DNA from: Hydrogenophaga crassostreae
GTDB lineage: Bacteria > Pseudomonadota > Gammaproteobacteria > Burkholderiales > Burkholderiaceae_C
Reading direction: 5' to 3'
Length of the DNA: 64,000 nt
Assembly (NCBI RefSeq): GCF_001761385.1
Contig: NZ_CP017476.1
Location: 4,701,501-4,765,500 of the forward strand
Part shown: positions 1-8,114 of the stretch, in pieces
Layout: each line of letters starts with the position of its first letter
Numbering within the stretch: position 1 is the stretch's first letter
Translations under genes and position numbers: made by a program
The notes under the pieces: model-generated
Seen by the model: only the letters and a program-made list of their open reading frames with translations
The model's database searches: none
What the model was told of the DNA's origin: nothing

Positions 1-1
1 G

Positions 2-64
2 AAACCAGAGCTTGCCGTGGAGGCGACGCCAGATCAATTGCAGTTTGAACATGACTGGCGATGA
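2..64 (+). CDS. 3' end of an unidentified gene (partial)
   Basis: From the window edge, one plus-strand frame reads without a stop for 20 codons and ends ...TPDQLQFEHDWR followed by TGA at 62-64. The acidic and aromatic composition looks like a real C-terminus, but the piece is too short to name. It would converge on the minus-strand genes that follow. It could be chance; the upstream sequence decides. Confidence 0.3.
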   Translation, partial: KPELAVEATPDQLQFEHDWR

Positions 65-143
65 TAGGGCGTAGCGCCGCGGAACGAGGACATGGCGGCT
101 GGATTGGCGCTGCTCAAACCTGGAAAAACCTTGTTCACAGGCC

Positions 144-560
144 CTAAGGCTTGCCGAGCTTGATCTTGACCTGAAGGCCCCGCGCCAGCTTCTCCACCGA
201 TGCGAAATCGGTTTTGGCTTGGCGTAGAAACTCCGCGTCCAATTGGCCAGGGTCGGCCCAATAGCGCCCAGCAACGTCGCATTTTTTGGCCAGCGACTTG
301 AGCCCCAGACGCTCCAGCTCCTGGCCCAGCTCGGTCCACTGAACCGCAATCTCGCCCTCGGTGCTGTGGTTTTGCTGGCCTTCTTGCAAGCCCCGCGAAT
401 AGGCCTGGGTCAGGCGCAGCGCCAGGATGACTTTGTTGATCGCTTTGAGGCTTTCTTGTTGCCGAGCGGACTTCGCGCGCGAAAGGTTGCGTAGCCAGGT
501 CGCGACATGGGTGCCGAGCACCTTGGCGATAGAAACGGCGGAAAGGGTTTGGGTGGGCAT
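144..560 (-). CDS. Conserved-looking small helical protein of unknown function
   Basis: A 138-residue protein that I do not recognise. It is rich in Leu, Ala, Lys and Gln, has no signal peptide or membrane segment, and looks mostly alpha-helical, with a basic N-terminal third and a basic C-terminus (KIKLGKP). The ATG at 560 has no strong ribosome binding site. It lies 20 bases downstream of the DUF1059 gene on the same strand and could share its transcript. Choice of this strand rests on protein-like composition, because the opposite frames are Arg/Pro-rich shadows. Confidence 0.5.
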   Translation of the reverse strand: MPTQTLSAVSIAKVLGTHVATWLRNLSRAKSARQQESLKAINKVILALRLTQAYSRGLQEGQQNHSTEGEIAVQWTELGQELERLGLKSLAKKCDVAGRYWADPGQLDAEFLRQAKTDFASVEKLARGLQVKIKLGKP

Positions 561-580
561 GCGTGGTGCAAAGCCTGTAC

Positions 581-817
581 TTAGGTTGCGGGCAGTGCGT
601 CGAATTCGGCCTTTCTTTTCGCAAACCAGTCTTGCATGGCACCCGGCTCGACCATCAGTGCTTTCATCGCATTCATGGCCACCATATGGTTCGCATCGTT
701 CCGCTGAAGCATTTCCATGGCGTGCTGCTTGCTCAAGTCGGCCAGGTCTTCAAATGTGTTGCCGCTGAATGCCTTGTCGCAAGCGCCACCGAGTTGTCTG
801 CAAGTCATTGTCTTCAT
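581..817 (-). CDS. DUF1059 family small protein
   Basis: A 78-residue protein starting MKTMTCRQLGGACDKAF. The early Cys-rich segment followed by helices (FEDLADLSKQHAMEM and ALMVEPGAMQDWFAKRKAEF) matches my recollection of the DUF1059 family, small cytoplasmic proteins of unknown role. The ATG at 817 is chosen over the longer upstream reading because an AGGAGA ribosome binding site lies at the right distance before it. The next gene upstream on this strand is the decayed GyrI-like gene, so this may once have been the second gene of a two-gene unit. Confidence 0.7.
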   Translation of the reverse strand: MKTMTCRQLGGACDKAFSGNTFEDLADLSKQHAMEMLQRNDANHMVAMNAMKALMVEPGAMQDWFAKRKAEFDALPAT

Positions 818-919
818 GGGTATGTCTCCTGGTGTTGAAAGAGTTGAGGCCTTCGTGCAGCACATTAACAGCCTGCCGATCGAGCTCCACGGGCAACGCG
901 ACACGTTGCGCATTGCCCC

Positions 920-1222
920 ATGTCAGGGGTTGCCGAAGAATGGTTCTCCACCACATTGGATCGCCACGCCGAATGTCGCTCCGGTAGATCTCGTGGTGTT
1001 TGCCTTTGAGGTTGGATGTTGAGGCAATGAATGCGTGCAGTCGCTCGATGGTCGGCCTCTCTTCGGTGAAGGGGTCGATGTGCACAATCTGGGCGCAAGG
1101 AGAGACGGTGGCATGGTCATCATCACCCGCTTCCGTTGAGACGGTTCATTGGCCGCAAACGTGGGCATGGCGTTGGGGTGATACGAATTCTTCGGTTTTT
1201 TTCTAGGATCGATCTTGCTCAC
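920..1222 (-). pseudogene. GyrI-like small-molecule-binding domain protein, decayed remnant
   Basis: The two ends of a GyrI-like (COG4832-type) protein can be read in different frames. The N-terminus (VSKIDPRKKPKNSYHPNA) starts at a GTG at 1222 behind a GGGAGG ribosome binding site. The C-terminal part (VHIDPFTEERPTIERLHAF, then LKGKHHEIYRSDIRR and RTILRQP) lies in another frame, which has a TGA between the parts. The family is normally about 200 residues, so roughly half of the middle is missing. The reading also runs past the usual ...LRQP terminus. I infer an internal deletion plus frameshifts. Confidence 0.65.
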
Positions 1223-1302
1223 TGACCCTCCCGCATCGAAAGCCATACTGATCCGATTTTTTTGCTCTTGAGAACCGCTTCCTCCCTCGCCAGCACAGTG
1301 CT

Positions 1303-1338
1303 GGCGAAAACGAAAAAGGCCACCGCAAGGTGGCCTTT
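1303..1338 (-). terminator. Rho-independent terminator of the aldolase gene
   Basis: On the minus strand, 26 bases after the aldolase stop, a 10-bp perfect stem (AAAGGCCACC / GGTGGCCTTT) with a TTGC loop runs into TTTTTCGTTTT. A second dyad (CGCCAGCA-cag-TGCTGGCG, 1288-1306) follows. This is a textbook intrinsic terminator for transcription coming from fba. Confidence 0.88.
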
Positions 1339-1364
1339 CGACACCGCAGCAAGGCGGCAGTAAC

Positions 1365-2429
1365 TCAATTCACCTTCTGCGCCAGTTCGCCTTTGGCATA
1401 GCGCGCGGCCATCACGGTCAAGGTATCGCCCTTGATCTTGCTGCCCTGGCCCTCACAGCCGAACTCCATGTAGCGCTGCTTGGCCACCTGCTTGGCCGCT
1501 TCGCGGGCGGGCTTGAGCCATTCGCGGGCATCGAACTTCTCGGGGTTTTCGGCCATGAACTTGCGCACCGCACCGGTCATGGCCATGCGGATGTCGGTGT
1601 CGATGTTGATCTTGCGCACGCCGTGCTTGATGGCTTCCTGGATTTCAGACACCGGCACGCCGTAGGTCTGCTTCATCTGGCCGCCGTACTGGTTGATGAT
1701 GTCCAGCAGGTCCTGCGGCACGCTGGACGAGCCGTGCATCACCAGATGGGTATTGGGGATGCGGGCGTGGATTTCCTTCACGCGACTGATCGCCAGGATG
1801 TCGCCCGTGGGCTTGCGGCTGAACTTGTAGGCGCCGTGGCTGGTGCCGATGGCGATCGCCAGGGCATCGAGCTGGGTGGCCTTCACAAACGTGGCCGCTT
1901 CTTCGGGGTCGGTCAGCATCTGGCTGTGGTCCAGCTTGCCGGCAGCGCCCACACCGTCCTCTTCGCCGGCGTCACCGGTTTCCAGGTTGCCCAGGCAGCC
2001 GAGTTCACCCTCAACAGTGGCGCCAATTTTGTGGGCCATCTCGACCACTTTGCGGGTCACCTCGGTGTTGTACTCAAAAGAAGCGGGCGTTTTGCCGTCT
2101 TCCATCAGCGAGCCGTCCATCATCACCGAGCCAAAACCCAGGTCGAGCGCGCCCTGGCAGATCTTGGGCGAGGTGCCATGGTCCTGGTGCATGACCAGGG
2201 GAATGTGCGGGTACATCTCGGCGGCAGCCAGGATCAGGTGTTTGATGAAGGGTTCACCCGCGTATTTGCGGGCGCCAGCACTGGCCTGCAGGATCACGGG
2301 CGCGCCGACTTCATCGGCGGCCGTCATGATGGCCTGCACCTGTTCGAGGTTGTTGACGTTGAATGCCGGAATGCCATAGCCGTTGGCCGCAGCATGGTCG
2401 AGCAGTTCGCGCATTGAGACGAGCGCCAT
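1365..2429 (-). CDS. fba: Class II fructose-1,6-bisphosphate aldolase
   Basis: Cleaves fructose 1,6-bisphosphate to DHAP and glyceraldehyde 3-phosphate, and the reverse, in the cytosol; the enzyme is zinc-dependent. The 354-residue length fits the CbbA/Fba class II subtype. Family motifs are visible: MHQDHGTS with a zinc-ligand His, FGSVMMDGSLMEDGK, an acidic loop GDAGEEDG, HGSSSVP and KINIDTDIRMA. The start is ATG at 2429 (MALVSMRELLDHA) because AGGAG precedes it; longer readings lack homology. It lies last in a minus-strand row pyk - hydrolase - fba and ends at a strong terminator. Direct GTTAC repeats about 85-115 bases upstream may control it separately. Confidence 0.97.
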   Translation of the reverse strand: MALVSMRELLDHAAANGYGIPAFNVNNLEQVQAIMTAADEVGAPVILQASAGARKYAGEPFIKHLILAAAEMYPHIPLVMHQDHGTSPKICQGALDLGFGSVMMDGSLMEDGKTPASFEYNTEVTRKVVEMAHKIGATVEGELGCLGNLETGDAGEEDGVGAAGKLDHSQMLTDPEEAATFVKATQLDALAIAIGTSHGAYKFSRKPTGDILAISRVKEIHARIPNTHLVMHGSSSVPQDLLDIINQYGGQMKQTYGVPVSEIQEAIKHGVRKINIDTDIRMAMTGAVRKFMAENPEKFDAREWLKPAREAAKQVAKQRYMEFGCEGQGSKIKGDTLTVMAARYAKGELAQKVN

Positions 2430-2513
2430 GGTGAAAACTCCTGAAGTTGCTAAAACGGGTCGCAAAGCCTGATCAGACCCCACTTGCGGCGCTTTTACAG
2501 GGGTCAGGCCTGT

Positions 2514-2535
2514 TTGGTAACCGCTTGGTAACCCG
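2514..2535. promoter_or_regulatory. Candidate operator upstream of fba: two GGTAAC repeats 11 bp apart
   Basis: TTGGTAACCG and TTGGTAACCC lie in direct repeat exactly one helical turn apart (11 bp). The same 11-bp spaced GTTAC arrangement occurs upstream of pyk near 5022-5041, including a shared 12-mer CTTGGTAACCCG in inverted orientation. The repeats overlap the 3' end of the hydrolase spacer, so they could regulate a promoter internal to the row. The binding protein is unknown. Confidence 0.4.
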
Positions 2536-2540
2536 GAATT

Positions 2541-3452
2541 TTACGCCGGACGCTTTTCGACGAATTCCACCACCTGTTCCAGCACCGGCGCCAGGCCCCT
2601 CAACGGCGCTGCCATGGCCCCGATCAAAGTGGCGTGGCCCACGCCGTCCAGCAAGGCCACCTGCACGTTCTGCCCTCTGGCGTTCAGCGCCTGGCCCAGG
2701 CCCACCGTGTTGCGCTCGGGGTTGACCACCTGGTCTTCACGGGCGGCAACGAGCAAGGCACGGGCGGGCGCTGCGGGGTCGGGCCGCTGCGCATAAAAGA
2801 GGGGCTGGGAGTCGGCAGGTGTCTCTGGCCAATTGAAGGCCACCCTGACTTCAGGGACCATGATTGGCAAAAAATCGTAGGGGCCGGCCAAACCGATCCA
2901 GCCTGCAATCTGCTTGCGCTCGGCGCCTGCACCGCTCAGCCAGCGCGGGTCCAGCGCCAGCATGGCCGCGTTGTAGGCCCCGGCGCTGTGGCCCATGAGG
3001 AAAATTCGCTCCCTCGATGCGCCCCAGGCAACGGTGTTGTCCAGCGCCATTTTCACGGCCTGGGCACTGTCTTGCAAAAACACCGGGTAGCGCACCTCGG
3101 GACTGAGGCGGTAGTCGGCCACCACGGTCACAATGCCTTGCGACGCCAGCGCTTCGCCCACAAATTTGTAGTCAGCCCGGTTCCCGCTGCTCCAGGAACC
3201 TCCGTAAAAAAACACCACCACGGGGGCATCGCTCACCGCAGGCATGGGCAGGTAGACGTCCATCCGCTGGCGTTCGTGATGGCCATAGGCGAGACCCTCG
3301 ATGAGGGTATGGGTGCTGTCGGGCACCAAGGTATTGATCAGGCGCAGCGGTGAGCAGGCCTGCAAAATGGGCAACAGCCCAAACGACGCCAGCCAGTGGC
3401 GGCGACGAAGAGGCCCGGCGGGCGTATCAGAGGAAAAAGATCTGGGCTTCAT
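2541..3452 (-). CDS. Alpha/beta-hydrolase, putative esterase lipoprotein
   Basis: A 303-residue carboxylesterase-type hydrolase. After a basic RRRHW stretch and a short hydrophobic segment comes a lipobox-like LQAC with Cys33, so the mature protein is probably membrane-anchored in the periplasm. The oxyanion loop is FYGGSW, the nucleophile lies in GHSAG (Ser156), and Asp240 (REDQVV) and His273 (GHAT) complete the triad. The fold resembles BD-FAE/kynurenine-formamidase-like esterases; the substrate is unknown. It begins 32 bases after pyk and is probably cotranscribed with it. The start is ATG at 3452, with a weak ribosome binding site. Confidence 0.85.
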   Translation of the reverse strand: MKPRSFSSDTPAGPLRRRHWLASFGLLPILQACSPLRLINTLVPDSTHTLIEGLAYGHHERQRMDVYLPMPAVSDAPVVVFFYGGSWSSGNRADYKFVGEALASQGIVTVVADYRLSPEVRYPVFLQDSAQAVKMALDNTVAWGASRERIFLMGHSAGAYNAAMLALDPRWLSGAGAERKQIAGWIGLAGPYDFLPIMVPEVRVAFNWPETPADSQPLFYAQRPDPAAPARALLVAAREDQVVNPERNTVGLGQALNARGQNVQVALLDGVGHATLIGAMAAPLRGLAPVLEQVVEFVEKRPA

Positions 3453-3484
3453 GCCATGACTACGCGCCCAGACCCCACCCGGAT

Positions 3485-4918
3485 TCAGGCTGCGCGGATG
3501 ATCTTCAGGGTGTTGGTACCGCCGGGCGTGCCCATGGGTTCGCCGATGGTAATTGCATACACATCGCCGCTCTGGATCACGCCGCGCTTTTTCAGGTCGG
3601 CTTCGGCCTGGGCCATGGCCGTGTCGCGGTCGGCGCTGGTGTCCATCAACAAGGGGCGCACGTTGCGGTACAGCGTCATGCGGCGCTGGGCGGCCAGGCG
3701 CGTGGTGATCGCAAAAATGGGCATGCGCACGTTGTGGCGGCTCATCCACAACGCGGTAGAGCCCGAATCGGTCAGGGCCACGATGGCCTTGGCTTTCAAA
3801 TGGTGGGCAGTGAACAGCGCGCCCATGGCGATGGCGTGGTCAATGCGGGAGAACGTCTGGTCGTGGAAGTCATCTTCCAGCGGGTCGTAGTCCGTCTTCT
3901 CAGCTTCGTGGCAGATGTTGGCCATCTCCTTGACCGTCTCCAGCGGGTACTTGCCCGCAGCGGTTTCCGCGCTCAGCATCACCGCGTCGGTACCGTCGAG
4001 CACCGCGTTGGCCACATCGCTCACCTCGGCACGCGTGGGCACCGGGTTGACGATCATCGACTCCATCATCTGCGTGGCGGTGATGACCACCTTGTCCATC
4101 TGGCGCGCCAGCTTGATCATGTGTTTCTGCAAGCCAGGGACCTGGGCATTGCCCACTTCAACGGCCAAATCGCCGCGCGCGACCATGATGCCGTCGGACA
4201 CCTTCAGGATGTTGGCCAGCTCGGGAATGGCTTCCGCGCGCTCGATCTTGGCGATCAACGCAGGCTTGTGCCCGTGCTCGGCTCCCGCGACATTGCACAA
4301 CTGACGGGCCAGTTCCATGTCGGTCGCGTTTTTCGGGAAGCTCACCGCCACGTAATCGGCCTTCAAGGCCATCGCGGTCTTGATGTCTTCCATGTCCTTG
4401 GCGGTCAGGGCGGGCGCGGTCAGGCCGCCGCCCTGCTTGTTGATGCCCTTGTTGTTGGACAACTCGCCGCCCAGCTTCACCGTGGTGTGCACCGCAGGGC
4501 CCACCACCTTGACCACCGTCATCACGATCAGACCATCGTTGAGCAACAGCGTGTCGCCGGCTTTCACATCGCGCGGCAGTTCCTTGTAGTCGAGGCCCAC
4601 GCCTTCGATGTCGCCCGGCTCGGTGCGCGAGGCATCCAGCACGAAAGGCTGGCCCGGCTCCAGCATGACTTTGCCATCGGCGAACTTGCCGACCCGGATC
4701 TTCGGCCCCTGCAAATCGGCCATCACGCCCACCTCCCGGCCCGCGCGCTGCGCGGCTTCCCGCACCATGTTGGCGCGGTCGATGTGGTCCTGCGCCTTGC
4801 CATGGGAGAAGTTCAGGCGAACCACGTTGACGCCAGCGCGAATCATCGCCTCCAGCATGGCGGGGTCGCTCGAAGCAGGACCCAGGGTGGCGACGATTTT
4901 GGTGGCGCGTTGTGGCAT
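3485..4918 (-). CDS. pyk: Pyruvate kinase
   Basis: Converts phosphoenolpyruvate and ADP to pyruvate and ATP, the last step of glycolysis, in the cytosol. The 477 residues show the family landmarks: TKIVATLGPAS at the N-terminus, RLNFSHG, ADLQGPKIRVG, the catalytic-loop Lys region (ALIAKIERAEA), ARGDLAVEVG, TQMMESM, and the C-terminal domain with LTDSGSTALWMSRHN. First gene of the minus-strand row ahead of the hydrolase and fba. The ATG at 4918 gives the canonical N-terminus. GTTAC repeats about 100-120 bases upstream may be its control site. Confidence 0.97.
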   Translation of the reverse strand: MPQRATKIVATLGPASSDPAMLEAMIRAGVNVVRLNFSHGKAQDHIDRANMVREAAQRAGREVGVMADLQGPKIRVGKFADGKVMLEPGQPFVLDASRTEPGDIEGVGLDYKELPRDVKAGDTLLLNDGLIVMTVVKVVGPAVHTTVKLGGELSNNKGINKQGGGLTAPALTAKDMEDIKTAMALKADYVAVSFPKNATDMELARQLCNVAGAEHGHKPALIAKIERAEAIPELANILKVSDGIMVARGDLAVEVGNAQVPGLQKHMIKLARQMDKVVITATQMMESMIVNPVPTRAEVSDVANAVLDGTDAVMLSAETAAGKYPLETVKEMANICHEAEKTDYDPLEDDFHDQTFSRIDHAIAMGALFTAHHLKAKAIVALTDSGSTALWMSRHNVRMPIFAITTRLAAQRRMTLYRNVRPLLMDTSADRDTAMAQAEADLKKRGVIQSGDVYAITIGEPMGTPGGTNTLKIIRAA

Positions 4919-5406
4919 GGGGTTTGTCTCTTTTGAAAGGAAGATCAGAAGATGGTCTTGAGCGACATGCGGCGGCCCAAAACCCGGTTTTGTAATTTGG
5001 TTTCAATTATCTGTGAAACAAGTTACGAGCGGGTTACCAAGTGGATCGGGCGCGTAACCGAGGGATTGCTCAAGCAGTCCAGTGTGGGCCGACAGGCCCA
5101 TTGGGCGGCTGGCTTGCCCGCCCCGCAAACGGCTGAGCTTCATGCCCCTCAGGCAAGTTCTTGCACCTTGTTGATGTCTGTCAATACAAGCAGGTGGTAT
5201 TCGGTTCACCATACAACGGCTTTCGCCGCAGCTTGTCCATTCCATCGTTTGTCATCAGGCATTCACCGGCCCGCTGTATCACTACATGGGCGCCGATTTT
5301 CCGCAGTTGTAGAGGATGGGGTTGAGACCTGCCTTGCAAAGCGCCGCCTTTGGCGACACCGGCTGCGGATGATTCAGACGCCCGTTTGACCAAACACTTC
5401 CCCACC
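4919..5406. promoter_or_regulatory. Divergent pyk / phaC intergenic region with GTTAC repeats
   Basis: About 490 bases with no convincing gene separate the divergent pyk and phaC. GTTACGAGCGG and GTTACCAAGTG (5022-5043) repeat with an 11-bp period, and CGGGTTACCAAG (5030-5041) is the inverse of the 12-mer before fba. A further CGCGTAACCG follows at 5051. No clear intrinsic terminator or riboswitch is visible. Promoters for both genes must lie here, but I cannot place them with confidence. Confidence 0.45.
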
Positions 5407-7254
5407 ATGACCCCATCCCCGAAAGTCCCATCCCAGCGCCGGCCTGAAGCGGCCAAGCCCGTGCTTTCGCCCGCAGCGTCCCAGCCAACCCAGCCTCCCA
5501 CCACCGGAACATCGCAGGCGAAGGGTGAATTTGAGGCGGCCGAGCGGCGCCACATCGACCGCATGGCCCACGCGGCCATGGCCCGGCTGACCCAGGGACT
5601 GTCGCCCGAGACGCTGGTGGCCTCGTATGCCGACTGGTGGGTGCATCTGGCGATGGCGCCCGGCAAGCAAAAAGAACTGGCCGAAAAGGCGCTGCGCAAG
5701 ACCGCCCGCCTGGTCAGGTTCAGCGCTCAGGCGGCCGGCGAAGATTGCGCGCCCTGCATCGAGCCCCTGCCGCAAGACAAACGCTTCAGTGCCCCGGAAT
5801 GGCAGCAATGGCCCTTCAATCTGATCTACGAATCGTTCCTGCTCAACCAGCAGTGGTGGCACAACGCGACGACCGGCGTGAACGGCGTGAGCCGCCACCA
5901 CGAGCAGATCGCCACCTTCGGCACCCGCCAGTTGCTTGACACGTTTTCACCGTCGAATTTTCTCGCCACCAACCCCGAGCTGATCAAAAAGACCGTGGAA
6001 GAAGGTGGCGCCAACCTGGTGCGGGGCGCCCGGTACTGGTGGGAAGACGGGTTGCGGCAAAAAACCAATCAACTGCCCGAAGGGGCTGAGCATTTCCGCC
6101 CTGGCCATGAGGTGGCGGTCACGCCTGGCAAGGTGGTCTACCGCAACGAACTGATCGAGCTGATCCAGTACAGCCCGCAAACCGAAACCGTGTACGCCGA
6201 TCCGGTTCTGATCGTGCCATCGTGGATCTTGAAATACTACATTCTGGATCTGTCGCCCGGCAACTCGTTGGTGCGCTACCTGGTCGAGCGGGGCCACACC
6301 GTGTTCATGGTGTCGTGGAAAAACCCGGATGCCAATGACCGCGATCTGGGCATGGACGACTACCTCAACAGGGGTGTTCTGGCGGCCATCGATGCGGCCA
6401 CCACCATCGTGCCCAAGCGCTCCCTGAACACCATGGGGTACTGCCTGGGCGGCACGCTGCTGAGCATGGCCGCTGCCACGCTGGCCCGGGACGGCGACAC
6501 CCGCCTGGGTTCCATGACCTTGCTGGCCAGCGAGGTGGATTTCACCGAGCCGGGCGAGTTGTCCCTGTTCATCGACGAAAGCCAGATCGCCTATCTCGAA
6601 GACATCATGTGGGAACACGGCTTTCTCGATGGCAAACAGATGGCGGGCGCCTTTGCGCTGCTCAATTCGCGCGATCTGGTCTGGTCGCGCATGGTGCACG
6701 ACTACCTGTTTGGCATCCGCCAGCCCATGACCGACCTGGGGGCCTGGAACGTGGACGCCACCCGCATGCCTTTCCGGCAACACAGCGAATACCTGCGCAG
6801 CCTGTACCTGAACAACGACCTCGCCGACGGCCGCTACCAGGTGGACGGCCGCCCCATCGCGTTGAGCGACATCCGGGTTCCGGTGTTCAGCGTGGCCGCG
6901 CAGCGCGACACCGTGGCGCCCTGGCCGTCGGTCTACAAGATTCACCTGCTCACCGACACCGAAGTGACCTTCTGCCTGACCACCGGCGGACACAACGTGG
7001 GGGTCGTCAATCCACCGGGCCCGGGTGTGCGGCGCAGCCACCAGGTGTCCACCCGGGCAGCCGACGAGCGCTATGTGGACCCCGGCACCTGGTTCGCCAA
7101 CACACCAGCCATCGACGGCTCCTGGTGGCCCAGCTGGGCCGAATGGCTGGAGGCCCATGCCGGCCAACGCGTTGCGCCGCCCGCTCTGGGCGCGGCAAAA
7201 GCCGGCCTGCCCGTGCTGGGCGATGCGCCCGGCCAATACGTTCTGATGCCCTGA
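5407..7254 (+). CDS. phaC: Poly(3-hydroxyalkanoate) synthase, class I
   Basis: Polymerises 3-hydroxyacyl-CoA into storage polyester at the granule surface. With ATG at 5407 the protein is 615 residues, normal for class I PhaC; a TTG at 5350 would add 19. The lipase-like box is GYCLGG with catalytic Cys346, followed by Asp501 (QRDTVAPW) and His529 (GGHNVG). The first 45 residues are Pro/Ala/Gln-rich and probably disordered. It is followed after 10 bases by fabI, then the MaoC-Pta fusion and ackA, all on the plus strand. phaA/phaB are not beside it, so this is probably a second pha locus whose neighbours handle acyl-CoA and acyl-phosphate. Confidence 0.92.
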   Translation: MTPSPKVPSQRRPEAAKPVLSPAASQPTQPPTTGTSQAKGEFEAAERRHIDRMAHAAMARLTQGLSPETLVASYADWWVHLAMAPGKQKELAEKALRKTARLVRFSAQAAGEDCAPCIEPLPQDKRFSAPEWQQWPFNLIYESFLLNQQWWHNATTGVNGVSRHHEQIATFGTRQLLDTFSPSNFLATNPELIKKTVEEGGANLVRGARYWWEDGLRQKTNQLPEGAEHFRPGHEVAVTPGKVVYRNELIELIQYSPQTETVYADPVLIVPSWILKYYILDLSPGNSLVRYLVERGHTVFMVSWKNPDANDRDLGMDDYLNRGVLAAIDAATTIVPKRSLNTMGYCLGGTLLSMAAATLARDGDTRLGSMTLLASEVDFTEPGELSLFIDESQIAYLEDIMWEHGFLDGKQMAGAFALLNSRDLVWSRMVHDYLFGIRQPMTDLGAWNVDATRMPFRQHSEYLRSLYLNNDLADGRYQVDGRPIALSDIRVPVFSVAAQRDTVAPWPSVYKIHLLTDTEVTFCLTTGGHNVGVVNPPGPGVRRSHQVSTRAADERYVDPGTWFANTPAIDGSWWPSWAEWLEAHAGQRVAPPALGAAKAGLPVLGDAPGQYVLMP

Positions 7255-7264
7255 GGAAATCACC

Positions 7265-8068
7265 ATGCCGTCTGAAACCGCCGTTGTCCAGCAGCCGAAT
7301 CCGTTTGCCAGCCTGGCCGGAAAAAGGGGGCTGGTGGTGGGTGTGGCCAACGAGCACAGCATCGCCTACGGCTGCGCGCGGGCCATTCACCAACTGGGCG
7401 GTGCGCTCGCGCTGACCTACCTCAACGACCGCGCAAAACCCTATGTCGCGCCATTGGCCGACGAGTTGGGCGCCGAGATCTTCATGCCGCTCGATGTCGA
7501 GCAACCGGGTCAGCTCGAGGCTGTTTTCGAGCGCATCACCCAGCAATGGGGCAAGCTCGACTTTGTGCTGCACGCCATTGCCTACGCGCCCAAAGACGAC
7601 CTGCACGGCCGTGTTGTGGATTGCAGCGCAGAAGGTTTCGCGCGCGCCATGAACGTCTCCTGCCATTCGTTCATCCGCATGGCGCACCTGGCCGAGCCCC
7701 TGATGACCGATGGCGGCGCCATGGTCACCATGAGCTACTACGGTGCCCAGAAAGTCATTGGCAGCTACGGCATGATGGGCCCGGTCAAGGCGGCGCTCGA
7801 ATCCACGGTGCGCTATTTGGCCATCGAGCTGGGGCCCAAGCGCATTCGCGTGCATGCGGTGTCCCCGGGCCCGATCAAGACCCGCGCCGCATCGGGCATT
7901 GACCATTTCGATGCCCTGCTGGAGCAGGCGGCGCAACGCGCGCCGGAACACCAGTTGGTGAGCATCGACGAGGTCGGCGCGGTCACCGCCATGCTGCTCA
8001 CCGACGCCGCCCGCGGCATGACGGGCAACATCGCCTTCGTCGACGCCGGCTACCACATCGTGGGCTGA
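7265..8068 (+). CDS. fabI: Enoyl-ACP reductase, FabI type (SDR)
   Basis: NADH-dependent reduction of a trans-2-enoyl thioester, normally on ACP in fatty acid synthesis. It has 267 residues. FabI features are visible: GVANEHSIAYGCARA cofactor loop, LDVEQPGQ, the HAIAYAPK strand, and the Tyr-x6-Lys catalytic pair in YGMMGPVKAALE. It continues with GPIKTRAASGI and the typical NIAFVDAGYHIVG terminus. The position between phaC and a MaoC-type hydratase/Pta suggests it acts on enoyl intermediates linked to the PHA/acyl-phosphate module rather than as the main housekeeping FabI; that is inference. Confidence 0.9.
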   Translation: MPSETAVVQQPNPFASLAGKRGLVVGVANEHSIAYGCARAIHQLGGALALTYLNDRAKPYVAPLADELGAEIFMPLDVEQPGQLEAVFERITQQWGKLDFVLHAIAYAPKDDLHGRVVDCSAEGFARAMNVSCHSFIRMAHLAEPLMTDGGAMVTMSYYGAQKVIGSYGMMGPVKAALESTVRYLAIELGPKRIRVHAVSPGPIKTRAASGIDHFDALLEQAAQRAPEHQLVSIDEVGAVTAMLLTDAARGMTGNIAFVDAGYHIVG

Positions 8069-8114
8069 AGTCCAGGCCTCCCTCTCTTCTTTCACGCGTT
8101 CAAGGCCGCCCAAA

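Noticed and set aside
5947..7362. A 471-codon minus-strand frame opposite phaC
   Set aside because: No recognisable domains; phaC on the plus strand is complete with its catalytic triad.
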